64,000 nt of DNA from Triparma columacea. Taxonomy: Eukaryota > Sar > Bolidophyceae > Parmales > Triparmaceae. The stretch lies in NCBI GenBank assembly GCA_030267965.1, contig BRYA01000246.1:22555-86554 (forward strand), given 5' to 3'. This document shows positions 54,916 through 64,000 of the stretch, piece after piece (positions within the stretch are counted from its first letter, which is position 1; each line of letters starts with the position of its first letter). A model generated the notes under the pieces. That model was not told the DNA's origin. It was given only the letters and a program-made list of their open reading frames with translations, and searched no databases. Made by a program: the position numbers and the translations under genes.

Positions 54916-54946
<31 letters not shown>

Positions 54947-56778
54947 AAAAGAAACAATAAAGGTGTCACCTCCTCAAACCGATCTTCCCTCCATCTATTC
55001 TCCCCACCCAGTCCCTTAGAATTATGCCCGACTATTTCGACGTCTCTGAAATGAAGTGCCTGAACAAAGTCAGGCAAGTGTCCGACAGACAAAAGATCAT
55101 CCTGCCGATGATCTTCCCCCTCTTCATCGTCGTCCTCCTCACCCTCGGCTACAAATTCAAGAAGTCCGAGGTCTGGAACCACTCGTACGGCACCTGGGGC
55201 CACGTCAACGCGATGGTGAACGTGAGGAATTACGCGCTCTACAGGTGCCTCCTGGTGCTCATCCTGGCCCTGGCGGTCAATGCGATAGCCTTCGCGGTGG
55301 GGACAGGGAGCGCCTGGGACAACCCGGACTTCGTGATAATCTTTGTCGTCAGCTCCGTCAACATTCTGAACTCCTACAGCTCGCTACGCAGCCACACCGA
55401 CGCCACGCTTGAGGTCGGGAAGATCGCAGACACCATCAGGATCGGGAAGTTCAGGCTCCACAGCAAGGTTGAGACGGTCATGGAGGCGATGGAGGACGGG
55501 ATAATGGTCATGCTTACCACCGGGCACGACACCATGCTCACGCACGAGCTCAAGGTGTCGGCAGCGGACTGCCTCACGCTCAAGGAGTGCGTGATGGGGG
55601 GGGGTGTGGTAGAGAGGCACTCCGTGAGGGCGTACCTAGAAAGTTGGGGCAGGTCCTCGACGCCGAAGAAGATAGAGGGAGGGGGAAGCGAGCCGGCCGG
55701 GGGCGAGTGGGTGAAGTTCGAGAAAGAGGGAGGATCGTGGGCCAAAAAATTGGTGAGCTTCATGTGCGCGCAGTCGACCTTCATCATCGCGACGCTTAAC
55801 TGCTTCGCGCTCGTTTGGGAAGTGGCGATGGACTGGTTGGAGAACGACTTCGTCGCGACCTTCCCGCAGTACATTTGGGATGGCAGCGCCTACGCTGCCA
55901 ATGGCAATGAGCTGTTGTTCACCAACGGCACTCGGGATGAAGCGGGTTTGGCGGAGATCGTGTTCAAGACCGAAATGCCGACCTTGACGATGGACAAGTG
56001 CCGCAGGACCGCCTTCGCGTGGGACCAATTCATCAGTAAGCCCTTTGGGGGACTGTGCCACAACGAGGGGGCCGGGATTATCATCTTCCTGATCCTGAGC
56101 CTCTCCATCCTCCTCGCCATATTCTTCATTGCCTACATCAGCGAGGTCCACAAACTCGAGTATGGGACGTTCGGCTTCGTCCAAAGCATTTCAGACGCGC
56201 CTAAGGACAGAAAGTATCGCAGGACCATCAAATTCGTGATTGTCCTCTCTTTCTGTTGTGCCATATACGCGCTCTACTTCGATAATAACACCTGCGCGTT
56301 GTGGAATACTAGCGAATATTGCGAGCCCTTCGACTGGCAGAAAGGACAAGTCATCATGATGGGGTGGTGCAACACGGCCCATATCATCTTCACAACGATG
56401 CAGGGTTCCAAGACGAAACTCGCGCACTCCCCCTTGGCGTCAGGGATCAAGATCCCCAAGATGCACGTATGGGAGAACCCCAAGGTCATCTACGAGCTAA
56501 TTCAGGACGGTCTTATGATGTACATAGCCAAGAAGGACCTCACGATCCTCCAGGGAAGATTAGGCATGTCCAGGGTGGACGTGGACTCACTTGTGGGGGC
56601 AATAAGCAGCATGGAGGTACACCATGACTTCTACTCGGGAAGGCTCAAGGTCTCGCACCCGGAGACCACGAGGAAGGGCGCAAGCAAGAAGGACCTCGAG
56701 GCGAAGGGGAAGTTTCAGAAGGTTGAGTCGACGCTCAAACCTGTAGTAGGAGGGCGAGAGGACGACAACCAGCTTTGA
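54530..56778 (+). CDS. Multi-pass membrane protein, unknown function
   Basis: Two exons (54530-54913, 55012-56778) joined at phase 0, 716 residues; first real ATG at 54530. One helix near the N-terminus (FILNNVDLLLMVLNTWSLC), a hydrophilic, Cys-containing loop (YESNYVPWRTIVSP, LYQCDDQAFY), then helices KIILPMIFPLFIVVLLTLGY, YRCLLVLILALAVNAIAFAV and FVIIFVVSSVNIL. A cytosolic domain of about 130 residues follows. Two further halves have helices STFIIATLNCFALVWEV, AGIIIFLILSLSILLAIFFI and FVIVLSFCCAIYALYF, separated by another extracellular loop with Asn-glycosylation sites (TNGTRDE, WNTSEYC). The C-terminal region is cytosolic and basic. The family is not recognised. The intron holds an (AG)n run. 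Confidence 0.72.
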
Positions 56779-57063
56779 GACTTTTGGGCGGCCTTGAAGG
56801 GCGAGCTGACCATGAGGCGACGCTGTCAACGGGGGGTCGGGAGATGGGAAAAAAAAGGCTTGTGAACTCACTACAGATCACAACATCCAAAGAACGTGAA
56901 CTCTTTTTTACATTACCGCACACGTCCCCCCCTTCTTGATATTCTATCTTTCTTGAAATCTCCGAAAGGCTCAACCCCAAACCCTTTCAAAAAGAATTCT
57001 TGGAAGGAAACGTCTTCCCCCCCCCTTCTGCGCGCCCCCCCCTCTCGCCTCTATAGGCAAATT

Positions 57064-57324
57064 ATGTACATATATTCACGATCAACATCTTTAATTAGAA
57101 TATCTAATAAAATCCACATCGCCTCAGCAGCAGCTTCCCTACTAGATTCCACATCCCAAACATCAATACCTTCTATAACTCCCTCTAGAACACATTCCAT
57201 AACACATGCGCACTCAGCACGCAGAGGATACATCTCAAGGACCTTTGCATACAAAGAGAAGGAGGTGTTCGACTCAAGCCTCAAGCTCTTGCACAAGGAC
57301 AATGCCGCCAGGCTCCGCCTCAAA

Positions 57325-57357
<33 letters not shown>

Positions 57358-58373
57358 GTAGACTACACCTACTTTAACAGGGAGATCACCAATAGACTTG
57401 TAGATAGACTAGAGGACGTTAAAGAGAGAGACTTCACTATATGCCTCGACTTAGGTACCCCTGACAACGCCCTTCTTGCCTCCATAAACCGCGAGGAAAG
57501 CCTTAGCGGCAACGGGGGCGGCATAGGTGGGGTTAGGAAGATAGTTCAGCTACAAGGTAGCGCCGTCATGGCATCCCTACACGAGGATGAGGGGGTTAGC
57601 GGGAAGAGCTCCCTTGACGAAGGCGTTGGGAAAGGTCCGGCCGAGGCGTTCCGGGTCCCTGATTCCACGGAGTTCTCCCTCCCCCTCCCCTTCCCGTCGG
57701 ACACCTTTGACTGCGTAATCTCCTCCATGGCCCTGCACTGGGTGAGCGACCTACAGGGGACGCTTAGAGAAATTAATAGGGTACTCAAACCGGACGGAGC
57801 GGTATTCCTGGCGGTCCCGGGAGGAGAGACACTCCCGGAGCTAAGGAGCAGCTTACTTATGGCAGAACAGGTGAGAAAGAGGTTAGGGAAAGGGGCGAGG
57901 TGTCTGGTGCGCCAAATTAATTGTAAAAACCCCTTCCTCTAACCCTTCCTCTAACCCTCACCCCCAAGGAGCGCGACGGTGGAGTATCCGTCCGCACCGG
58001 TCCCTACGTGTCTGTCCCCGACGTCGGTCGTCTCCTCCAGTCCTCCGGCTTCAACCTCCCGACCATCGACGTGGACGAGGTCCTGGTCGAGTACCCTAGC
58101 ATGTTCGTGCTCACCGAACACCTGGGGAGGATGGGGGAAAGCAACGGGAGCACGCAAAGAAGGACGGAAGGTAACAGCGTCAATAAATGGCTGGCGGCGG
58201 CGGCGGTTTATGGGGAAACTTTTAAAGGGGAAGGGGGGGAGGGAGTCACGGCGAGCGTACAGGTCATATATGGGATCGGATGGAAGAAACATGACAGCCA
58301 ACAGAAACCAGATGAAAGGGGGAAAGCGGGGGTAGGGAAAATTGGGGAGGACGTAAGGGTAGAGCAAGGGTGA
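57064..58373 (+). CDS. NDUFAF5: NDUFAF5-type mitochondrial complex I assembly methyltransferase-fold protein
   Basis: Two exons (57064-57870, 57969-58373) joined at phase 0, 403 residues; ATG 57064 opens a Ser/Arg-rich mitochondrial presequence. Family blocks: KEKEVFDSSLKLLHKDNAAR, YTYFNREITNRLVDRLEDV, FDCVISSMALHWVSDLQGTL, EINRVLKPDGAVFLAVPGG, ELRSSLLMAEQERDGGVSV, IDVDEVLVEYPSMF, WLAAAAVYGE and IYGIGWKKHDSQQKP. In animals NDUFAF5 hydroxylates an arginine of complex I subunit NDUFS7. The SAM-binding loop is odd: CLDLGTPDNALLAS lacks the usual G-x-G, and a Gly-rich insert follows. A Glu run lies near residue 90. Confidence 0.9.
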
Positions 58374-58479
58374 AAGGGGATGGAGGGGAAAGCGTAGAGA
58401 GGTCGTCAAAGCTCTCATTCATGATGGCGAGGAAGAGACGATTAAATTGGTAAGAGGGTTGTGAATAAAATATATTTCG

Positions 58480-59256
58480 TTAGTTGGTGCTCTTGCAGTC
58501 CTTAAGTTCTTTGAGTTCTTTGGAGATTTCCTTAATTTGGTCGCCGTCATAACCCCACTTGTCGAAAAAAGGCATCCATCGCTGAACATCCGAGGCGGGA
58601 GGAGAGGGTGGAGACGGGTTATTGGCGGCAGCAATGCAGTTGCCTATCTCCGACTTTACCCTTTCGAACTTGGGCGTGGTAGAGCTCAGCTCAATCAAAA
58701 CCTTGAGAACTTCCTTGCCATGTTTACAGGTGAGCGCAGACGTCTTCATCATGGAAACATTCGAGCCCTCCATGGCGTCAGACTCTTTCACGTCCCTGGC
58801 CTGCTTCTCAAAGTACTTGCTCTGTGCGGCCGGCATTATCACGTTCATAATGGACAAGTCAATAAGATCGTCACTGGATGAGGCAGGAACATTGGCAATG
58901 GCAGCGTAAAGGGAGGGAGGTGGGGGCGCAGGGGGAGCATCGCGAGTCAGATAAGAGACGAAAAACCCTCGTATCCCGTCCGATGTTGTAAGTTGCGCCC
59001 GAAGTACTTCATTCCCAGAGCTGCTTGTGTTGTCACCATTTTCAAGATGTTTCGTGACTAGCTCGCCAATCTTTACTTGCTCCATAAAGGGAGCTGAGAG
59101 AACTCGCTCAATGGTTGGGAATTCTGGTGTAGATGATGCTCTTAGAAGGGAGCTAGAGGCGGAGAAAGAAAAGGCTTGAGATGTTGTGTGTGTGTGCAGG
59201 GTGGATGTGCGCGTTAAAGTGGCCAACAACAGCAGCATAGCGAGACTTTTACGCAT
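58480..59256 (-). CDS. Secretory/plastid-targeted protein, unknown function
   Basis: Single exon, 258 residues, real ATG. Signal peptide RKSLAMLLLLATLTRTSTLH, then TTSQAFSFSASSSLLRASS: the SQAF element resembles the ASAF-type cleavage motif of ochrophyte plastid proteins, so plastid targeting is likely. The mature part is helical: FPTIERVLSAPFMEQVKIGE, IRGFFVSYLTRDAP, IMNVIMPAAQSKYFEK, CKHGKEVLKVLIELS and WMPFFDKWGYDGDQIKEIS. The family is not recognised. Convergent with NDUFAF5 (106 nt). Confidence 0.7.
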   Translation of the reverse strand: MRKSLAMLLLLATLTRTSTLHTHTTSQAFSFSASSSLLRASSTPEFPTIERVLSAPFMEQVKIGELVTKHLENGDNTSSSGNEVLRAQLTTSDGIRGFFVSYLTRDAPPAPPPPSLYAAIANVPASSSDDLIDLSIMNVIMPAAQSKYFEKQARDVKESDAMEGSNVSMMKTSALTCKHGKEVLKVLIELSSTTPKFERVKSEIGNCIAAANNPSPPSPPASDVQRWMPFFDKWGYDGDQIKEISKELKELKDCKSTN

Positions 59257-59930
59257 GAAACGGCGAATGTGTGGATTTGAGGCGCTGATTCACTACTGTG
59301 GGAATTCAGAAGAACAATGTTTTGTTTGCAAAAGTCGATACACAGGTAGGTTTTTCCAGTAACAACAACTCAAGTGTGTGAATCCCGAACTGTAGCCAAA
59401 CAGAGATTGGGATTGTGCATAAGAAGCGTAATAGTAGCTTCGGGAGCACTCGAATAGTGGGCGTACTACGGCCATAAGTGTGAAATACAAATCTAACATC
59501 GGGAGCTGGTTTAAGACCCTTGAAGGAGTGGGGCTACAAGACGAGTGCTGGGCAGGTAGGTTGGAGGGGAGGATGAAGGGAAGCATATAGGCGCCGGTGG
59601 GCGGAGGATGCGTAAATCAACACAAAGTGGCAACAACAAAACCCTGAGGAGAGAGGCAGCGATCGACCTTGTGTGTGGGTGCTCTCAGAAGGGGCCTAAA
59701 TGCCGGCTTGAGTGATCGAGGGCAACATCTCTCACAAAGATGGGACGAGACCGACAGTATTCTCACTCTCACCAAACGTACGCATGCCCCTACAGATTCT
59801 AAATCCCGAGAGAGTTGAGCTCAACAGCACATGGACACAAAAAATGAATCCCGAGGAGGGAGAGAAGAGCGTGCGGAGGAGACTCAAATACTTCAAGTTG
59901 ACGCCCCAATACCCGATAATTGCCATTCAG
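59257..59930. other. Promoter region of the START gene; possible first exons
   Basis: 674 nt. ATG 59844 opens MNPEEGEKSVRRRLKYFKL, which would have to be spliced to the exon at 59931 (reading through gives a stop), and no good donor is seen. Near 59730 a short stretch reads SHKDGTR, similar to the mini-exon peptides downstream, and may be a diverged copy. The start of the gene is unresolved. Confidence 0.35.
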
Positions 59931-62900
59931 GACCCGATCTAGGCCGTGAGAGGCAAGTTACTTTATCTTCGTCAATCGAAAGACCTCATGGGGACGCGGG
60001 ACGAGGTGAGTTCGTGTTGGGGGGCTGTAGGGGCGGAGACGTGTGATATTCTGAAGGGAAACGAGGAATATGTTAGAGCACGTGTGGAAATCTTTTCACT
60101 TTGACTAACAACCACCATATCGCCATTACCACAGACTCTGAGAATGGCCACGAGGACGCTGGACAAGGTGAGTTGTGCGTTGAGAGCCGGAAGAGAGAAA
60201 TTTCATATTAGTACTCTAGGGGAGAGTGGGAGAGTCGCAGGAGAACGTGTTGAAGCTTTGTAATTTGTTCTCACCTTTGCAATGTGTTGTGTTTTCCCCT
60301 TCACAGTGTCTAAATCTAAAAGCTCTCACGAGGACGCTGGACAAGACCAAGGTAAGTTCGATTCAGGGAGTCGTAGGGGGGGAGACACTTGATATGCTAC
60401 ACGGAATCGAGGGGCACGCGTTGATATCTCTTCATGTTGACTAACATAACAAACACCATAATCGCCATTACCGCAGACTCTGAAAATGGTCACGAGGACA
60501 CCGGAAGAGGTGAGTTGTGCGTTGAGAGGCGGAAAAGAAAAACGCATTATAATACTCTAGGGGAGAGCGGGAGAGTCGCGGGAGGGCGCGTTGAAGCTTT
60601 GTAGTTTTTTCTCACCGCCTGCGTGCGGAACGCGTGGAGCCGTTCGCGGAGGGCCTGGCCCTCGGCGTCGAGCTCGACGGGCGGTGGCCGCGGCGCATGC
60701 GCGCGCGCGCTGGTCCGCGATGACCGCATGGGATCCGCCTCCGGCGACTGTGTGGGTTCCGTCTGCGGCGACCGCATGGGGCGCTTCTGCGGCGACCGCA
60801 TGGGTTCTGTCTCCAGCGACCGCGTGGGGCGCTTGATATGCTACACAGAAACGAGGAGCACACGTTGATATCTATTCATGTTGACTAACACCACTAACAC
60901 CATCGTCGCCATTACCGCAGACTCTAAAAACGGTCACGAGGACGCTGGACAAGGTGAGTTGTGCGGCGAGAGCCCAAAGAGAGAAAGGACAATCTAATAC
61001 TCTATAAGAGAGCGGGAGAGTCGCGGGAGGACACGTTGAAACTTTGTATATTTTCTCACTTTTACAACAATCTTGTCCCATTCGCAGTCTCTAGAAGCTC
61101 TCATGAGGATGCTAGACGAGGTGAGTTTGCGTAGTCGTGTAGACGAAGAGTAGAGTATTTTGATCGTTCAGGGAAGGGCAGGGATGCCGTTCTGAGGGAG
61201 TTTTAGATTCTTGCCTTTTTTTGACCCTTTTTCACCAAAAATTCCCCCAAAACCACCCCCAGAAATTTCTGGCGATCCTCATCTTCAGCCTAGATTTGAA
61301 AATGTCAACGCCGGCATTTCCGACGACCCCTTAAACGGTGGAATAGCCCGGGAGAACAATCTAAGCGCTATACCGCCTGCTGTCGGGTGGGCGACTCCCG
61401 GCCGCATGCCAGTCGGCCTTGCGACTGTCAGCCACGCCACTGCCACTCAGTCCATGACATTAGATCCTGACAACACCGTCAGGAATAAAGACCCCCCGCA
61501 GTCCCTCTCTAGCCCCGATCACGCCTCTTCCACTACGCAAGGACACGTTGATATCGATTATGCAGCTCTTGGTCTCGAACAAGGTAAACTTGTGAAGCTT
61601 CTGGATGACCGAGGAGCCATTGAAGGCCTCATAGACAACTCTACCGGTGTCGATAGGAAGGTTATGGAGCTCGCTGATGTCTTCCATGACAAGCGCGACA
61701 AGATCATTGGCTTTCTCCTCTCTGATTGCGAGCAGGGCAAGTTCCAAAGGAAGACCCTCCACGAGTATGACGAAGAGGGAGGAGTCATTCACAGACTCGT
61801 CTACTGGCAGCACTACGGCATCGGGAATAAATTCGTAGAATTTCTGCTCGACGTCAGCGTCTATTCTCCTGAAAAATTGACGAACATTATGGAGTTGGCA
61901 CCCCTTGATGAGGATGATCTTTCTGATGAGGCAACTGCTGTGCTTGGCAAAATTCTAGCATCAATAAAGACCAAGACTGTCCAACGAGGTGTCATTAAGG
62001 GCAAGCTCAGCTTCACTGACTTTGAGTTTGGACAAACTGCAGTCACCATGGTGGGAACTCTTAAGGCAGAGGAGAGAGCAACAGAGACGAAATCAGAAGT
62101 TGATGTTCGCACATTCAAAAGCTTTAAGAGTGTGCGATCCACGAGATCTAGGGTTGAAGGCTGGAACAGTGGCAGGATCAAGAAGGGAGACGTCAAGGCT
62201 GCGTATGCAGCAGTAAAGGGTATCATGGAGGAGGTCAGGAAGCAGTTCAGACAGCCTGCAGTCATTGATGAGAGGAGGAAAAGACACTTTGTGGTGGAGA
62301 TCATGCCGAGGGCACCGCCTCTGACAATAGAGGAGGAGGCAATGTTGGAGAGGGTTGGGAGCCTAGAGAAGGAACTCCACACAAAGGGAAAAAGAATCAA
62401 GGGGACACTGAAGGAGGGCATCGACAAGTTCCTGTGGAGAGAGGGGGACAATGTGTGGGCAGCCTTTGGGGTCACTGTGGACAAGTCAGCAGAAGGTATG
62501 CTGGCTGAGCTAAGTTTAGGCGACACTTACACTTATGCAGGAGATCATCTGAAGGAGAATGGTAATCTGCCAAGAGTTATTAGAAACAATGTCAATGGAA
62601 CTAGAAGTCGCCATCTACACCAAGTATTACACGTGCCTAGCCCAGCAAAAGACCGTCTCTTTGAAGCCTGGTTTTCTTGGAAGGAAACCAAGTTGAGCAA
62701 TGGCAGGGCAGCCTACTTGTTTGGGTTTGTTCCACTGGCAGAGTACCCAGGTGGAGGCTTCAAGGACCTTAGTAAGGAAGGTTTTGTGCTAGCAGAGACT
62801 AAAGGTGTCTACTTCTTTAATGAGATTGCCCCAAATGTCTGTAGAGTGACACGCGTTCAAACAGTTGATCTGAAGTTTACTGGCATTCATAAGACAGTGA

Positions 62901-64000
62901 TGGACAAAGCAATTGACTACCTTGCAAAGAATCAGCTTGTTGAGGCCAACAGGCTGCAGGAGAAGTTCAGGAGGAACGGGAAGGAAGTTGATGCTGAGGT
63001 CAGGGGGGCCTTGGTGGAGAGGATGAGGGAGGGTGTTGAGTTGGAGGAGGACCAGAAGAAGGTGTTTGGGGAGTTGGAGGAGCTCTTTGGTGGGGAAGAG
63101 GAAAAAGGGTGGGGGCCACTTGAGTCACCTTATGAGGGAGTGAAGATGGATATCAAGTACAAGCAGCAGGAGAAAGGGAAAAAGACACTTGGTTTTGGAA
63201 GAGCCGAGTGTGTTGCCGACTGTTCAGCAGAGGAAGCAGCTGCTTGGTTCTTTGAAATCTGTAGCAGAGAAAGAATGGCTATAGAGGAAGGGAACCCTGC
63301 AAGGCTGGAGATAAGGAAATGGGGAGAGGAAAGGACCACCGAGAAGCTTTTTGCTATAATCAAGAATTTCCCATACCCTCTACACAAAAGAGAGTTTGTA
63401 ATGAGATATGTATTGCAAAAGGGACGCCATGATGACACCATGTCTGTAGCATTTGTCCCAGCTAAAGAGCAGGTGGACTATGGGGGAAATCTAGGAAAGC
63501 TTGTACGGGCAACAACAAGTGGCATTCTCACTGCCAATAATATTGAGGACCATAATGGTTTTCTCCAGTGTAAACTTACATTGACCCAATACATGGACAC
63601 AGGGGGGCATATTCCAGTCAAAGTTGTCGACAGATCTACTCCACGAGTACTAAGTACGATAGCATTACTCAGAGACTCCTTCAAGCGGGACGAAGAGGTT
63701 GATAAAGCTGCACTGGCCTCTCTTGCCAACATCATCAAGAATGAGCCTCAAGATTATACTGATGAGGAGGAGCATGCAATCAGGAAGGGGAAGAAGTTTT
63801 ATGAGAAGTGCAAGGTGGATAAGAACTTTGATGATCTGAAGAGTCCTGATGAGAGGGTCAAGATGAAGCTAGTTCATGTTGATGGGGCAAGCAGTGGAAC
63901 TGGTTTTGCCACTTCTGTAGTTGATGCGAGTGTGGAGGAGTGTGCTGCCTACGAGTTCATGGATTCAAGAGAATTCCGTAAAACTTTAAAGGAGCAAGGT
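59931..64000 (+). CDS. Large START-domain protein preceded by a mini-exon array (incomplete at both ends)
   Basis: Exons seen, all symmetric phase 1-1: 59931-60005 (75 nt), 60135-60167 (33), 60307-60351 (45), 60477-60509 (33), 60921-60953 (33), 61088-61120 (33), then 61263 to the window end. The small ones encode repeats of one peptide: DSENGHEDAGQ, VSKSKSSHEDAGQDQ, DSENGHEDTGR, DSKNGHEDAGQ, VSRSSHEDARR. The long exon has no stop for 912 codons. After a low-complexity start come helices (MELADVFHDKRDKIIGF) and at least three START-like modules: LFEAWFSWKETKLSNGRAAY with FVPLAEYPGGG (about 62380-63000), LHKREFVMRYVLQKGRH with VDYGGNLGKLVRATTSG and YMDTGGHIPVKVVD (about 63130-63700), and the start of a third (VKMKLVHVDGASSGTGF). 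START domains bind lipids in a deep pocket. The codons here are more AT-ending than in the rest of the window. Confidence 0.75.
60717..60834. repeat. 24-bp GC-rich tandem repeat in an intron of the START gene
   Basis: About five copies of a 24-bp unit (gcgaccgcatgggntcngtctncg type) inside a GC-rich insert that spans roughly 60610-60835 and interrupts the mini-exon array. Confidence 0.85.

Noticed and set aside
60547..60836. ORFs on both strands in the GC-rich insert of the START gene
   Set aside because: Arg/Pro/Ala-rich translations of a 24-bp repeat; no recognisable domain and no splice link.
61460..63738. Several minus-strand ORFs (up to 221 codons)
   Set aside because: Shadows of the stop-free plus-strand START exon.

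Overview
This is nuclear DNA from a eukaryote, most likely a photosynthetic stramenopile (ochrophyte). A Bolidophyceae/Parmales alga such as Triparma would fit, but that placement is inference. Seen in the sequence: intron-rich genes with short GT-AG introns (mostly 75-150 nt; donors GTGAG or GTAAG; a clear CTAAC/CTAAT branch point 20-80 nt before AG), very tight gene packing on both strands (convergent stop codons 42-110 nt apart), and several proteins that start with a signal peptide followed by a plastid-type stretch (GrpE, an EF-hand/DUF760 protein and two small unknowns). That bipartite presequence is typical of secondary red plastids. All genes below were read by joining exons by hand and checking that phase is kept; exon limits are given in the entries.

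Layout. 1-5776 (minus): a UIM/Cys-rich protein that runs off the left edge, and neurochondrin. 6342-15253: a plastid-targeted small membrane protein, DNA2 helicase-nuclease (with a sequence gap in one intron), plastid GrpE, a two-pass membrane protein and ribosomal protein eL18. 15914-24573: an App1-type phosphatidate phosphatase, a mitochondrial-type Obg GTPase with a triplicated N-terminus, YIF1 (with a tRNA-Arg-like sequence in its intron), a cold-shock-domain protein and an ARM-repeat protein. 24650-32934: a nuclear-type protein with a possible 5-hmdU-kinase/thymine-pyrophosphorylase helical domain, a plastid EF-hand/DUF760 protein, an unrecognised gene and LRRC51. 33045-45722: a large multi-pass protein with a degenerate class III cyclase domain, an unknown gene next to a second gap, and a PDZ-PX-VPS9 Rab GEF. 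46300-59256: an unknown gene, alkaline ceramidase, mitochondrial EF-G2/GFM2, two multi-pass membrane proteins, NDUFAF5 and another small gene with a presequence. 59931-64000: the start of a very large START-domain gene that leaves the window at the right edge.

The most unusual content is in gene structure rather than in an operon-like system. There is a tandem array of 33-45 nt symmetric mini-exons ahead of the START gene, partly replaced by a GC-rich repeat insert. A tandemly repeated intron in the Rab-GEF gene has three AG|GT abutments exactly 320 nt apart (zero-length exons, like recursive splice sites). Two nearly identical introns lie at unrelated positions of the cyclase gene (introner-like). 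The Obg fold is triplicated in frame. Two GC-AG introns share the same 12-nt donor. Functionally the genes are ordinary eukaryotic neighbours (organelle proteostasis and translation, membrane traffic, genome maintenance, lipid metabolism) and do not form one pathway.
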